Shown: positions 45,237 through 57,000 of the stretch, in pieces
Layout: every line of letters begins with the position of its first letter
Numbering within the stretch: the first letter of the stretch is position 1
Origin: Myxocyprinus asiaticus
Taxonomy: Eukaryota; Chordata; Actinopteri; Cypriniformes; Catostomidae
Assembly: GCF_019703515.2 (NCBI RefSeq)
Contig: NC_059372.1
Span: 13,917,492-13,981,491, forward strand
Reading direction: 5' to 3'
DNA: 64,000 nt
Made by a program: the position numbers and the translations under genes
Notes under the pieces: generated by a model
What the model saw: the letters and a program-made list of their open reading frames with translations, nothing else
Database searches by the model: none
Told to the model about the DNA's origin: nothing

Positions 45237-45527
45237 TTGGCTGTGGTGTTTGAGCCCCGCCCTTTTAGGCATGAAGCTATCCGCTATAAATGCAGGCACG
45301 CAAACACCATTCCTCAGAATTTTCTTCCTTCAAGACAGCGATTAATCTCTCATCTAGAAGCCCTCTACTGCTTTGCTGTCGACCACATGAGTCAGCGGGC
45401 GGGATCTTCATGGCAACGAGAAGACTCTTCGCTCCCCTGCAGTGCTCCAGCGAACATCACTCCGCCTCGCCACTTGATGCTTCGTTATATCTAAAAGAGT
45501 CGCTTACATGTTCGAGTCATTTTAAAG
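45237..45527 (+). promoter_or_regulatory. DIRS copy 2 leader with TATA-like box
   Basis: CCGCTATAAATGCAGGC near 45280-45296 is a TATA-like word located about 240 bp before the first ORF1 ATG. GC-rich CCCCGCCC lies just upstream (about 45256). DIRS elements carry their promoter in the terminal repeat; a matching repeat at the 3' end is absent here because of truncation. Confidence 0.5.
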
Positions 45528-45689
45528 ATGTCGTTCCGTAACTGTTCCTTGTGCGAGAGGCACATCCCGCCGTCAGATCAGCTTGAGTGCTGCATTCACT
45601 CTCTGGGCCACGCCCATGCAGAGACAGCTCTTATGGAGACAGACTGCCCTCACTGTGAGGGCATGAGTCTCAAGATGCTTCGCTCGTGA
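45528..45689 (+). pseudogene. DIRS ORF1 N-terminal zinc-binding segment
   Basis: Beginning at the ATG 45528 the frame reads MSFRNCSLCERHIP, then ECCIHSLGHAHAETAL and CPHCEGMSLKML. It has two Cys-x2-Cys pairs and a Cys/His cluster, typical of the DIRS Gag-like N-terminus. A stop at 45687-45689 ends it after 53 codons. Related coding text follows in other frames up to the next open piece at 45847, so at least one frameshift has occurred. Confidence 0.7.
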
Positions 45690-45846
45690 ATCGCCCTTGT
45701 TCTGAGGGACGATTCAGTCTCCCGCGCCCTCCCATCCGCCTTTTCTGTGACACCCGAGGGATCAGGAGGCACTATGGGGCGAATTTGAGGTGGTCCTCGA
45801 GCTGGCACACGCCCCATGAGCCCCTCAATCTCCATGTAACGCGTCT

Positions 45847-46896
45847 ATGCCAATATATTATGTGCGTGCACATAATCTCGTCTCAGCATACTCAGCGGTG
45901 GGCCAAACTGGTACAGCACTCTCGTCTCATTCGGTGGATGACGCTACTGCCCCTTCTCCCAGCGAGGGTGAGGAGTGTGTATGTGCCACTGACAAGGAGA
46001 TGCTTCGCGTCCTTTCAAGGGCAGTCAAAGAGCTCGATATCGAGTGGTCTCCTCCAGAGGAACCTACACAATCTCACCTTGATGAATGGTTCCTGCAGTC
46101 CGGATGCTGTCAAGCGACCGTGTCCCTTAGATCTGTCCCGTTCTTCCCTGAAGTTCATAAAGAACTGTCAAAATCCTGGCGCGCACCCTATTCAGCTCAC
46201 CCGTGCAGCGATTACATCCTCTCTAATGTGGATCACGTGGAAGAAAACGGTTATGCCCAACTACCCCCCCTGAAAGAGGCGGTAGCGGCACATCTCTGCC
46301 CAGTGAGTAGCAGGGCATGGAATTCACGCCCTGTTCATCTTTCTAAACCATGTCGACTAACATCCGCACTGGCTGGAAGAGCATACTCAGCGGTGGGCCA
46401 AACTGGTACAGCACTCCACGCGATGATGGTGCTCCAAGTTTTCCAAGCTGAGCTCCTCAAACAAATGGATGAGCAAGGCTATGATCCAGACACGTTCAAA
46501 GAGCTCCGCACCGCTATGAACTTAGTGCTGCGAGCCACAAAAATCACTGCACAGGCTATTGTGAGCAACCTGGTGTTTTTGGATCGTCACATCTGGCTAA
46601 CCCTCATGGAAATGCATGATGTGGGAAAAGCTGCTCTATTTGATGCTTCGGTGTCTCCAGCTGGCCTTTTCGGAGGCTCTGTGAATAGAATTGCTGAGCA
46701 CTACGTGACGACTCAGCAACAATCACAGGCTATGAGACATTTTATGCCAAAACTAAGCAGTACTTCATCACAACCTGCTCGCTCCTGCTCTGTCTCAGTC
46801 CAGTGTCTGGCTAAAAATCCCACACCAGCTGCCTCAGCGCTGCCAAATGTCGCCGCTGAGCCGCTGGTAAAGCCATGCAAGCCATGGCCCAAATGA
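45847..46896 (+). pseudogene. DIRS Gag-like ORF1, main part (349 codons)
   Basis: This holds the acidic central part and the conserved C-terminal part of the DIRS Gag-like protein: LSRAVKELDIEWSPPEEPT, SVPFFPEVHKELSKSWRAPY, AVAAHLCPVSSRAW, LQVFQAELLKQMDEQGYDPD, LDRHIWLTLMEM, SPAGLFGGSVNRIAEHYVT, AMRHFMPKLS. The initiator at 45847 is not the native start; the native start is 45528 in another frame. A 35-bp identical segment occurs twice in it (45886-45920 and 46381-46415), so the YSAVGQTGTAL peptide appears near residue 15 and again near residue 180. Packaging of element RNA is the assumed role. Confidence 0.8.
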
Positions 46897-47079
46897 AGGC
46901 AGCTGCCTCAGTGCAAGCCCTGCGCTGACGGGAAAAACTCTCTCCATGTAGCAAAGTGCTCCTGACACACAATACTTTTCCCCTCCTCCCCACTGCTGTT
47001 TGTTGGGAAAGGAAAATTGCTGTCCAAAATGTTGTTCAATATGTTGTTTTCTGTGTCTCATATTTATCACATGCAATTA

Positions 47080-47700
47080 AGTAGGCATATTATAGCTGAA
47101 AAATTTGGGAAGATATGGGGTGGACATGTTTTCTTTAGTGCTGGCTCAAGTAAGAGCAGGGGAGTCATTACATTGATAAATAAACATCTACAAATCAAAT
47201 GTCTCAAACAGATTCAAGATAAATTAGGAAGAGTCATTATTATTTTAGCAGAAATTCAGGGGCAAAGATTGATTTTGGCTAATATTTATGCACCTAATGG
47301 TGATGATCAGGGCTTTTTTATAGATCTTGAAGGGATGTTGCAAGCCGCTGGCACCCATCATGATATAATATTGGGAGGAGACTTCCAAGTCCTTGATCAT
47401 AGTGAAGCAAAAGTGTGTAAGCCCCCTAGAGTAACATTGATGCTCCACAGGATGTGTAAAAATCTTGGTCTTACAGATATTTGGAGACTTTTAAACCCAT
47501 CTGGTAGGGACTATACTTTTTTTTTCATCAGTCCATAAGATTTATTCTAGAATAGATAGATATATATATATCTAAGTCCCTCATTTCATCTGTTGTTGAT
47601 TGCTCAGTTGGAAACATCTTAGTCTCAGATCACACCCTGGTGAGTTTAGAGGTGTTGCCTCTTATGGAGAAAAAGAAATCATATAGTTGGAGTTTTAATG
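47080..47700 (+). pseudogene. L1-like endonuclease domain remnant
   Basis: Within the frame to 47538: AEKFGKIWGGHVFFSAGSSK, SRGVITLINK, LILANIYAPNGDDQ, HHDIILGGDFQVLDH. The APE-type endonuclease nicks target DNA in target-primed insertion. The GGDFN-type motif reads GGDFQ, so the conserved asparagine is lost. A frameshift and stop occur at 47538. The SDHTLV motif that closes the domain appears in the next frame near 47628. A 108-codon frame (47640-47966) continues the linker. Confidence 0.75.
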
Positions 47701-48279
47701 CATCCCATTTGCAAAATCCTGATTTCCAACAAATGTTAAAGGCTGAAATCAGTGTTTATTTGGAGACCAACTGGTCCTCAGTATCCTCTGTGGGCATGGC
47801 TTGGGAGGCACTTAAGGCAGTTCTTAGGGGTTGGATCATACATTATGCCTCATTCATCAAAAAAACCAAAGCACGAAAACTCGAGGAGATGGAAGGGAAT
47901 ATTAAAAGTGTAGCGGCAGAGCTGAAGCACCGAATGTCGTCTGATGGCCTCAGAAAATTGACCTGAACACAGATATAATACTATTTTGTCGCAGAAGGTG
48001 GAGTTTTGGCTATTCAGGGCAAGACAGTCATACTTTGAGTTGGGGGACAAAGCAGGGAAGCTTTTGGCTAGATATATAAAGCAGAGAGAGTCTTTTTCTA
48101 CCATTCCCTCAGTGAAATCTGCTGGTGGTGAAATATTTACCTCAGCCATTGATATTAATAATGCTTTTAAATAATTCTATCTTGATCTTTATAGTTCCAC
48201 ATCTTCGTCTACCGATGAAGATATTAGAAACTTTGTGGAATCATTAGAACTCCCTAAGCTGACGACTGAGCAAAAAAAA

Positions 48280-49440
48280 AAATTCTCTTGATTGTGAGAT
48301 AACCTTGGAGGAGCTTGGCGAGGTAATTAAGGCTTTGCTTACAGGCAAGGTTCTGGGGCCAGATGGTTTTGTCGCTGATTTTTTTTAGATATTATGCTAC
48401 AGAACTGGCTCCACTTTTGTTAGAAGTTTATACGGAATCATTAAAGAATGGAAAGCTTCTGCCAACCATGACTTAAGCCCGGATCAGTCTGATTCTTAAA
48501 AAAGACAAAGATCCAAGTGAGTGTAAGAGTTACCATCCAATTTCCCTGATCCAGCTAGAAGTAAAAATATTGTCAAAAATTCTGGCTTACTGATTACTTA
48601 AAGATATGACATCTCTTATACATACAGATCAGATGGGGTTCATTCAGAGCCGCAGCTCTTCTGATAACATTAGGCGTTTCAACAACATTTTGGGATTCTC
48701 AGATCCCAGTTCTTTAGATATTTACAGCTGCGCCACGTGCTCTGTACTATTTTTGGTAGTAGCATACACCCCCCCAAAACAGCAGATACTCTGGGAGTGG
48801 TGATTACTGCTTTTGGAAAAGGTCATGAGGCATCATGTGGGCAGTGGCGAACGATCAGATTCCGGTTGCGGCCATCTCACTTGACGCCGAAAAGGCGTTT
48901 GATATGGTAGAATGGGATTATCTTTTTAAGATTTTGGAAATTTACGGGTTCGGGAATACTTTTATTGGATGGATTAAGTTACTTTATAGACACCCGGTAG
49001 CGGCAGTACAAACAAATGGATTAATTTCAGATTATTTTACTCTAGATAGGGGCACCCGGTATGGTTGCCCTGTTTCCCAATTATTGTTTTATCTTGCCCT
49101 GGAATCATTAGCTGATGTGATAAGAAAGGAGGATGATTTTTCAGGGGTGATGGCGGGAGGTGTGGCGCATAAGCTTCTGCTTTACACAGATTATATTTTA
49201 GCATTCGTCTCTGACCCTTCTTGATCTATGCCTTGCCTCCACGGAATTATTAATTCCTTTTCTAACTTCTCGGGAGACAGAGTTAATTGGTCTAAATCCG
49301 AAGCTTTGTTTCTGATAGCATATTGCCCGATAACGGCTTTTCAGTCGGGCACCTTCCAGTGGCCCAAACAGGGCATTAAGTATTTGGGTATTTTATTCCC
49401 AGCAAATTTGTGTGATTTTAGTTCATTTTGACCCTTTAAT
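48280..49440 (+). pseudogene. L1-like reverse transcriptase with 152-bp insert
   Basis: The RT core is split among frames. GKVLGPDGF and IQLEVKILSK-type blocks lie at 48345-48590. GFIQSRSSSDNIRRFNNI (48606 onward) should join directly to MWAVANDQIPVAAISLDAEK (48835 onward) but is separated by 152 bp (48684-48835) copied from the element's own 3' coding part. Motif A is SLDAEKAFDMVEW. Motif B reads TRYGCPVSQLLFYLAL. Motif C reads LLLYTDYILAFV where YADD is expected; the second catalytic aspartate is tyrosine. The copy cannot be active. Confidence 0.8.
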
Positions 49441-50760
49441 AAAAAGGTTTTCAAGCGATATGGGCAGGTGGGCTTCATTACATTTATCGATGATTGGGAA
49501 GGTTAATGTTATTCAAATGAATTGTATTCTAAAATTCAACTACCTGCTACAGTCACTCCCTAAATATGTCCTCCTCTCTTATTTCAAGCAATTTGATAGC
49601 ATACTGAAGTCCTTCATTTGGAATGGGAAATGTCCCAGATTACATTTCAGTAAGCTGCATAGGCTGATTGATAAAGGTGGGCTAGGCCTACCCAAGATTT
49701 TGTTTTATTATTATGTGTTTGGTCTCAGACATTTGGCTCATTGGTCGTTTCCACCTGAGAGAGCCCCTCGCTGGTTTTGTATTAAACAGGAAGTTCTTGC
49801 CCCTATTTTGCCATTGCAAAGCCTTTCTATCAAACTAACCGGAGAAATTAAATTACCCACCGTTATCTCGCATTTACACTCGGTATGGACAAAAGTGTCC
49901 AGAGTGTTTAATTCGGACATTTATTTAAATGTTGCCTCGAGTTTATGGCTTAACCCCAAATTATGTATTAATAAGTCCCCTTTCTGCTGGCCAGAGTGGA
50001 TTGTGAGCAAGGTTAATACACTCAGTGACCTATATGAGAGCGGAGAGTTGAGATCCTTTGAAAATCTGGTTTAACATTTTGGGATTCCTAGATCTCAGTT
50101 CTTTAGATATTTACAGCTGCGCCACCTGCTCTGTACTATTTTTGGGAGTAGCATACACCCCCCTAAAGCGGCAGATACTCTGGGAGTGGTGATTATTGCT
50201 TTTGGAAAAGGTCATGAGGCATCAGTGTATTACTCCCTGCTAATTCAGAGTCTGAGGGACGGAGCTTCAACTTCTCTCAAGAGATTATGGGAAAAAGATT
50301 TAAACTTGTATTGGAGGAGGGAGAGTGGGCTAGGATTCTAGAGATGCTAGGGTGTGCCTTATGCAATTCAAGAATTTACATCGATTTTATTGGACCCCCT
50401 CTAGATTGTATAGGCTTGGTCTTAAAGGCACACCCACCTGCTGGCAATGCCGATCATAGGATGGATAACCGATGTCTTTTGGGGGTGTGTTAAGATCCAG
50501 GAGTTTTGGTTGAAGGTTCAGAGTCTTGTGTGTGATGTATTGGGCACTCGGCTTTCAGTTTGTTCCAGACTCTGTATTTTGGGCGGTGGGGCGGTCATCG
50601 ATGTTGAGAATAGAAACATAAAGGGTTGGGTCCTAACTAGCATCATGATTGCCAGACAGATTCTTTTAAGGGGTTGGAGGTTGGCTGGAGCACCCTCATT
50701 TCAGGAGTGGTGCTCGGAGATGGGGATGGTGAAGAAGGGTCTTTTAGAAGACTAGGAAAA
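49412..50760 (+). pseudogene. L1-like ORF2 C-terminal region
   Basis: The 220-codon frame 49412-50074 includes SLHLSMIGKVNVIQMNCILK, FIWNGKCPRLHFSKL and GGLGLPKILFYYYVFGLRHL, the typical L1/Tx1 thumb and C-terminal blocks. Coding homology goes on in other frames to about 50760, including a Cys-rich end (CWQCRSE-type sequence near 50440-50510). The 152-bp segment at 50073-50224 is the apparent source of the insert at 48684. Confidence 0.75.
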
Positions 50761-50968
50761 TTGAATTTGTTCATGGAGAAATGGGGCGGATATCTGGCGA
50801 TGCTGGACGTGTAATTATTAATTATTAATAATAATTTTTATTATTTTTATTGTATTTTTTTATCTTTTTATTTTTGTGTGTGTCTATAATCATGTGTATA
50901 TACTGATATGTGACCACAGGGATGTTTGTTGGGGTTCAGGGCGGGGTGGTTGTGGGGTTTAAATGTTG

Positions 50969-50972
<4 letters not shown>

Positions 50973-51045
<73 letters not shown>
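50973..51045 (+). repeat. (TA)36 microsatellite
   Basis: A pure TA run of about 73 bp in the 3' UTR of the L1-like LINE. The repetitive I/Y frames on both strands are artefacts. Confidence 0.95.
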
Positions 51046-51051
<6 letters not shown>

Positions 51052-51096
51052 TTTGCTCTTGCATGTTTTGTAGGAATCAATAAAAAAATAAAAATC

Positions 51097-51195
51097 CCAC
51101 ATTCTGCACCAAATAAAAAAAATTCTGGTTATTATTGGGATTTTGGCAGAACAATAAACTGCATCTGGGAATTTAAAAAAAAAAAAAAAAAAAAA
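51097..51195 (+). other. Short A-tailed segment next to the LINE
   Basis: About 75 bp of unassigned sequence (CTGGTTATTATTGGGATTTT, then CTGCATCTGGGAATTT) ends in an A21 tract (51175-51195). It may be a second short retroposed tail or a transduced 3' flank. Confidence 0.35.
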
Positions 51196-51197
51196 TT

Positions 51198-51690
51198 GCA
51201 CATTATGCACAACTGCTTCCCAATGGTGAGTGGTGCATTATATCATGTATGAACATACAAAGATTGCAAAAAGAGTACAGCACTTGCACGAGATGCACAT
51301 ATTTTTCAGTAAGGGCTTTCCCACTCCAAAGCCCTCACATTATGCACAACCACTTCGCAATGGTGAGCGGTGCATTATATCTTGTATGAACATACAAAGA
51401 TTGTAAAAAGAGTACAGCGTTCGCACAAGACGCTCACACTTTTTCAATAAAGGGCTTTCCCACTTCAAAGCCCACATATTTTGCACAACCGCTTCCCAAT
51501 GGTGAGCACCACGTTATATCTTGTAATGAATTACAAAGATTGAAATAAGATTACAGCGCTCGTTGCACATACACGAGACGCTCACACTTTTTCAATAAAG
51601 AGCTTTCCCTCTTTAAATCCTCACAATTTGCGCAAACCGCTTCCCAATGGTGAGCACCGCATTATATCATGTTATGAACATACCAAATTG
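51198..51690 (+). repeat. 137-bp tandem array inside DIRS copy 2
   Basis: CATTATGCAC-type starts lie at 51201, 51338, 51475 and 51624 (spacings 137, 137 and 149). Every unit holds CGCTTCCCAATGGTGAGC-like text, CATACAAAGATTG, ACGCTCACACTTTTTCAATA and GCTTTCCC. Copy 1 has a single equivalent at about 19925-20060. So the array is an expansion of DIRS spacer or early polymerase sequence. Confidence 0.85.
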
Positions 51691-53060
51691 CCTTCTGTCC
51701 CGTTACGCGGACACGTGGCGAGCTCTTACTGGCATTCTGACTGGGTGCTAAAAAATTATCGAACATGGTTATATGATCCAATTTGCACGTCGGCCGCCCC
51801 ATTTCAATGGTGTTCTGTCTTCCACAGTTCCGTCCAAAGACTCGCCAGTGTTACGAGCCAAAATACACAATCTTCTCGCAAAGAGGTTGTTACATATGAA
51901 TGAATAAGCCTGCTGTACCACTGCGCGAATGTGTTGCAAGTCCTCACGTGTGTGTCAGATCTGGTGTTTACAACGATCGAGCACAATCTGTGGTCCGACC
52001 ACACAATATGCCAGTGTTGCGTGCACAGACTGCGACACACACAGTGGGATTTACAGCTGTTATTTTCTCATTCTGGAGAAGGATGGCGAGCTTCGGCCCA
52101 TTCTAGTTCTGAGACGCTTGAATCGCACGCTTGCAACATGCCCATTCAAAATGTTAACTCAGGAACAGATCTTATCGCACATCTGTACTCAGGACTGATT
52201 TGCATCAATAGATCTGAAGGATGCGTACTTCAAGTACCAAGTGCACCACGTTACAGGCAGCTTTTTAGATTTGCGCTCAGGGAACTGTGTATCAATTTAA
52301 AGTCCTTCATTTCAGTCTGTCTGTGGCTCCTCGCATGGTCACGAAATGTATCGATGTGACACTTGCCCCATTGAAAATGAACAGTGTGTGTGTTTTGAAT
52401 TACCTCAGCAATTGGCTATTACATTGGTTATGGACTTGCTGCTTTGCCATATGGAAAATCTGGTCTAATGTCAACTGAGCGAAAAGCACACTTTTCCCCA
52501 GCTAATAAATCTCCTTTTTAGGAGTTCATGCATGCGCACCTCATGAACGAGTGTGTACAAACCATTCTTCAGTGTCTGTTTCAGTTATAACTGAAAAAAC
52601 ATTACCACTGAAGTAATTTCATTTTCATGTGCATCACAGTAACTCGCCACTGTCTGGCTGCTCTAGCACCATGGACAGCACCAGCCTTTTACCAACAGGG
52701 TGTTATGCTGGGTCAAGTTTTCAGAAAGAAAGCACAAATGCATCCAACACAGGTTGGGGCATGGTGTGTATTGGACGCCCGACTTTCGACACCTGGAAAC
52801 AGGTGCAAAACGCCCGTGACATGTCAGCCACCTAGAGCTACTGGCTGTCATTTTAGCTTTGAGAGCTTTTCATTCCGATATTGTGAATCACCACATTCTG
52901 ATTCGTTTGGACAACACAACAGTAGTGGTGTATGACACCATGACGCGTTGGCCCATGTATGGCCGGCGAAACGCAAGTATGTGCTTCCCCCGGTGCGCCT
53001 CCTTCATTCTGTCATCAGCAAAGTCTGAGTGGACATGGCAACAGTCCTGTTAATTGTGTT
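51690..53060 (+). pseudogene. DIRS copy 2 polymerase remnant
   Basis: Blocks from several frames align with copy 1: FNGVLSSTVPSKDSPVLRAK (51808), ILEKDGELRPILVLRRLNR (52072), IDLKDAYFKYQVHHVTG (52208, RT motif A), then YQFKVLHFSLSVAPRMVTKC (52289). The catalytic block reads NYLSNWLLHW (about 52401) where copy 1 keeps NYLDDWLLL, so both aspartates are gone. RNase H-like MHPTQVGAWCVLDARLST and LAVILALRAFHSDIVNHHI lie at about 52740-52900. Multiple frameshifts and stops are present. Confidence 0.75.
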
Positions 53061-54017
53061 GAAATGGCCCAATCAGTCCTGGTTTCTGGAGATGATAGAA
53101 ATATTGGACGGGCCTCCATGTGAAATACTGCTGAAGAAAGATCTTCTCTCTCAAACATAAGGCATGGTTTGGCATCCCCAGACAGAGCTGCGAAGTCTAC
53201 ACATGTGGCGTCTGAACGGAGTGCGCTAAACGCGCCAGAACCGACACATTCAGTTATGAACACCATTTTACAAGCTAGAACGCCGTCCAAGAGACGCCTC
53301 TATGCACTAAAATGGAATGTGTTCACTGATTGGTGTCTTTCACATGGCAAAGACCCAGTAAACTGCCCCATACATGAAATTATCATATTTCTTCAGGAGC
53401 GATTAGACGCAGGACTCACTCCGTCAATGCTCAAAGTTTATATTATATCTGTGTATCATGCACCTGAAGCCGGCACCACTATAGGCAAGCATGATTTAAT
53501 CATAAAGTTCCTTCGATGAGCAAGCCGATTTAATCCATCTCGGCGGGCTACAGTCCCGACTTGGGACCTAACTTTGGTCCTAAAAGTGCTCGCAGGGCCC
53601 CCCTGTTGATTTGCTCATGCTCTCTAATAAGACTGCACTACTGCTGGCTCTGGCCTCAGTAAAACGGGTAGGTGACTTACATCCACTATCAATTGACAGT
53701 TCATGTCTGGAGTTTGGCCTTGGTCTTTCAAAACCCAGAAAAGGCTATGTGCCTAAGGTTCTAAACACACCCTTCAGAGGGCAGGTGGTTCACCTTCAAG
53801 CATTCTTCACTCCTCCATTTAATTTGATGAGGATTGGATGAGGAACAATCCTTGCATTTGTTATACCCTGTGTGGGCGCTACACGCATACGTTGAAAGTC
53901 AGACTCTCTGACCAGCTCTTTGTATGCTATGGATGATGCACGTAAGGAATGTCCGTGTCCAAGCAAAGACTTTCTCACTGGATCGTTGATGCAATTGCCC
54001 TGGCTTACGAGTCACTT
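53060..54017 (+). pseudogene. DIRS copy 2 tyrosine recombinase, 3' truncated
   Basis: N-terminal part: open from 53169 to 53519 (SVMNTILQARTPSKRRLYAL, LQERLDAGLTPSMLKVYIIS, IGKHDLIIKFLR). A stop is followed by the catalytic domain start in other frames: TVPTWDLTLVLK (53550) and LLLALASVKRVGDLHPLSID (53638), which keeps the first catalytic arginine. Homology ends at 54017 (IVDAIALAYES), before the H-x-x-R and tyrosine blocks, which are absent. Confidence 0.8.
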
Positions 54018-57000
54018 ACTTTTTTTCATTTTGTTATAAGAAGGTCAAATTAAAACTGACTTCTTACATATAAATACCTTTTATGTACAGATTTGACTGT
54101 TTTAGCCTTGTCCCAGATCCAAACATTCTATATAAAACTATGAAAATCCATGTTATGACTTTCCCATAGTTGTGGCATGATTTCCACCACATCAATTTGT
54201 TTTCTCCAAATATTTTTTTTTATTTTTTTATTTAGAGTACTTGCAAACAAAAGTATATTCAACAAAAGTATCAGTGAAGATCATGCTTGAGATATGAGAC
54301 AAGTGATGTTTGAAAAAAAAAAAAAGAAAAAAGAAAAATCAAGGTAAATATCACATGCCAGGAGAAAATGTTATTGGGTGTCAAGCTGAAATGTTGCCAA
54401 ATTATGCAAAAAGTGTGAAAATACTATTTAATTGTGTGTACTTGGGATACATAAAATGTTAGCAATGAAATTAGCCTCAGTAAGACAAAGGAGTCAGCTA
54501 TATTATTTCAAAAACGTTAAAAATGTAATTTCCAGCACCGTTATTTCCACTATGGAATTCTATTAAACACAATACAGAATATTAAATGTTGTGAAAATAA
54601 CACTGTGGTGGCAATTTTCATGACATTTAAAAAAAATGACAAAATGACATAAATCTCCTGTGATGCATGCACACACACAGTTGGACAGAGTTAGTAGAAA
54701 ATGTGATTTTTTAAATTATTTTTTTAAGTGCTCAAAGTTGAAGAAGCACCCTATTCTTGTGTTATATTATCATGGCATTAATTAAAAAAAAGAGAAAAAA
54801 GTCACCACTGATGCGATGGAGTTTCAAATACAGATTCTGAGGGAGTGACAGTCATGGAAATATAATAGTGTTTTTTTTTTTTTTGTTTGTTTTTTTTGCT
54901 TTTGCTTTTGCTTTTGGAGCAAATGGGAAAACAAAAAGTAATATTTCATGTGGTCTCCCATTCACCTCTAAAAAAAAAGTTCAACCTGTTATATTGTAGT
55001 TTACTTCTGTGTTCCAAACCCGGAAATGTGAAAAGCATTTAACATCAAAATTGAATCATCCACCAGTGCTGGTAAGACACATGGCCCCTGATGCATTGCC
55101 ATTTTTATAACACAGCATTGGCAAGAGATCGATGTCTTTTCACATCTCTATGCCTTGATACATGGTGTGAATTCTCTAACCCTATAGAATGAGAAATATT
55201 CTAAGTCAAGTTTCTGTGCTCTCAGGTTGAGTTGCTAGCTGTGAGGATCTCTAGCTTAACACCACCTTCTGGACCCTAATCTTTCTTTGTGAGCCTGTCA
55301 CGTGCTAACTCTCTGCAGGCAAGCGTAGGACTGATCACCTGCCGCCTCTCCATCTAACTCAGCTATGCATACTACTACAGTATACCGCAACACATTGTAA
55401 TTGTCACAGATGCCACTTTTATTCAACCAGTCTTGCGTTTTGTGTAACTGCACCATGGGGGTGATTCGACACAGATAAAACAGTGCTCTATATATGTGTT
55501 AAACATTTAGTACTCAGGATCTTGAAGTCAGGTTTTATAAGATTGCATTATGATTGGATTAATTTCCCCCTGAGACATAATATGATCACTGCAGTAGCTG
55601 CAGATGCTTTTCAAAACTGGGGAAGACTGTTTTTTGGTGTCTGCAATGTTGCTCCCAGTGTTGCTACCTTTTCAATTATTGCCATTTGCTGCAAAGTCCT
55701 GCCTATTTGAGTGCTCGACCAATAGAAGCTGGGCTTCCAGGTGGTTCAAAAATACACTGATTGAAAGGCCAATGTCCCATAGACTTGCAGAGAATCACTG
55801 CATCTGGCTATGACCCAAAATTAAGTGTTTAGAGTCTCCTGTCCAATCAGCATTGATCTTTTGTGCCATCGCTTTGAGTGCTACAGGTATCTACCACAGA
55901 CTTCCACTGAAGCAGTTCTTCAATAGTCTTCTATGGACATATTAATATGGAAATAATTGCATACCTTAAACAAATAAATAACAGCCATTTGCCAGAAGAG
56001 ATGTTCAGTTGTCATCATTGACTATCTGTTTTTTCCTAAATTAACTTGCCAACCCAATCAATCTGAATTCACCTTTAAGGTGAAATATTTTTCAGGTTCA
56101 TTTATGTAGCACAGGATTGTTTGTCTCACCTCAAAATAGTTTTCATGGTTGTCTCCATTAGCATGGGCACACCGTTCACACACATATATGCACATACATT
56201 CCCTCATGTACACTTAGGTCTGACACTGTTGACCCATATACGAGGAAGCATGACTTCCCCCAATAACAGGGATCATTGTCTACTTCCAGTGTTTCACTGT
56301 TGGACTTGTACCTGTAATATTGCTTCTATTTGAACACTCTGCCCTTGCCATTCACTCTATCTTCAGTCCCCATAGGTTATTACACACCAAAGCAATCTAA
56401 ACCGGCTTATTCCCCAAGAGCCCGATCGCATGATCAAATGCTAGATTGAAGAAAGTGGAATCCCCATCGTCTCTGAGCAAATCCAATTGTCGTCACAGAT
56501 AGGTAGAGTCAGCTGAAATTTGATTGAGGCCCACAAGTGGCATGGCAGACTTAATGCAATGTGACATTGTTATGAGTGGCGCCTTCACACTCTCTCCATG
56601 TGATGTAATCAGAGCGCTGCCAAAATGAGAAAGGGAGACATTTGTTTGAAGCTCATGTGCTCGGTCTATATGAGGAAATGGAATATGCATGACAACATCA
56701 TTTTTCCTCATAACTGACTATTTGATTATAGAGAATATAAGATATTGAGACTCTATCAGATGATAGAATGAGAAGCACACCCCTTCTGTTTCCCATGGAA
56801 AAGGCTTATTGTTATGGGGAAATGGTTGCTGTCTCTGTGCCGTCATATTACTTATCTGTATCTGTAGAGTGAAAAATATTGGTATTGATATGTATTTGTA
56901 AATAATTAACACCATCCTTTACAATTGTAAGGGAAGGGCTTGAGATGATTGAGTCTGTAGTCGCTGTTTAGAGCAAGCCCGGTTCATATGGGGATGACTA

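Larger units (their letters stand above)
47080..51096 (+). mobile_element. L1-like LINE inserted in DIRS copy 2
   Basis: This ORF2-only copy (5' truncated inside the endonuclease) ends with a 3' UTR containing a long (TA)n run and AATCAATAAAAAAATAAAAA. Coding blocks are in several frames. DIRS homology ends near 47060 and resumes near 51195, so the LINE went into the spacer after ORF1. It belongs to the L1/Tx1 group, judged by RT and endonuclease motifs. Confidence 0.8.
45237..54017 (+). mobile_element. DIRS-type retrotransposon copy 2 (interrupted, 3' truncated)
   Basis: The order matches copy 1: leader with TATA word, Gag-like ORF1 (45528-46896), polymerase remnant (51690-53060) and recombinase remnant (53060-54017). 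A 4-kb L1-like LINE is inserted after ORF1 at about 47080-51096. The 3' end is lost: homology stops at 54017 in the recombinase and unrelated AT-rich DNA follows. It is more complete at the 5' side than copy 1. Confidence 0.85.

Noticed and set aside
50868..51252. Frames with repeated I-Y residues on both strands
   Set aside because: Translation of the (TA)n microsatellite in a LINE 3' UTR.
51198..51690. Tandem array as a CRISPR or centromeric satellite
   Set aside because: The unit is DIRS-derived, units abut without spacers, and there are only about four copies.
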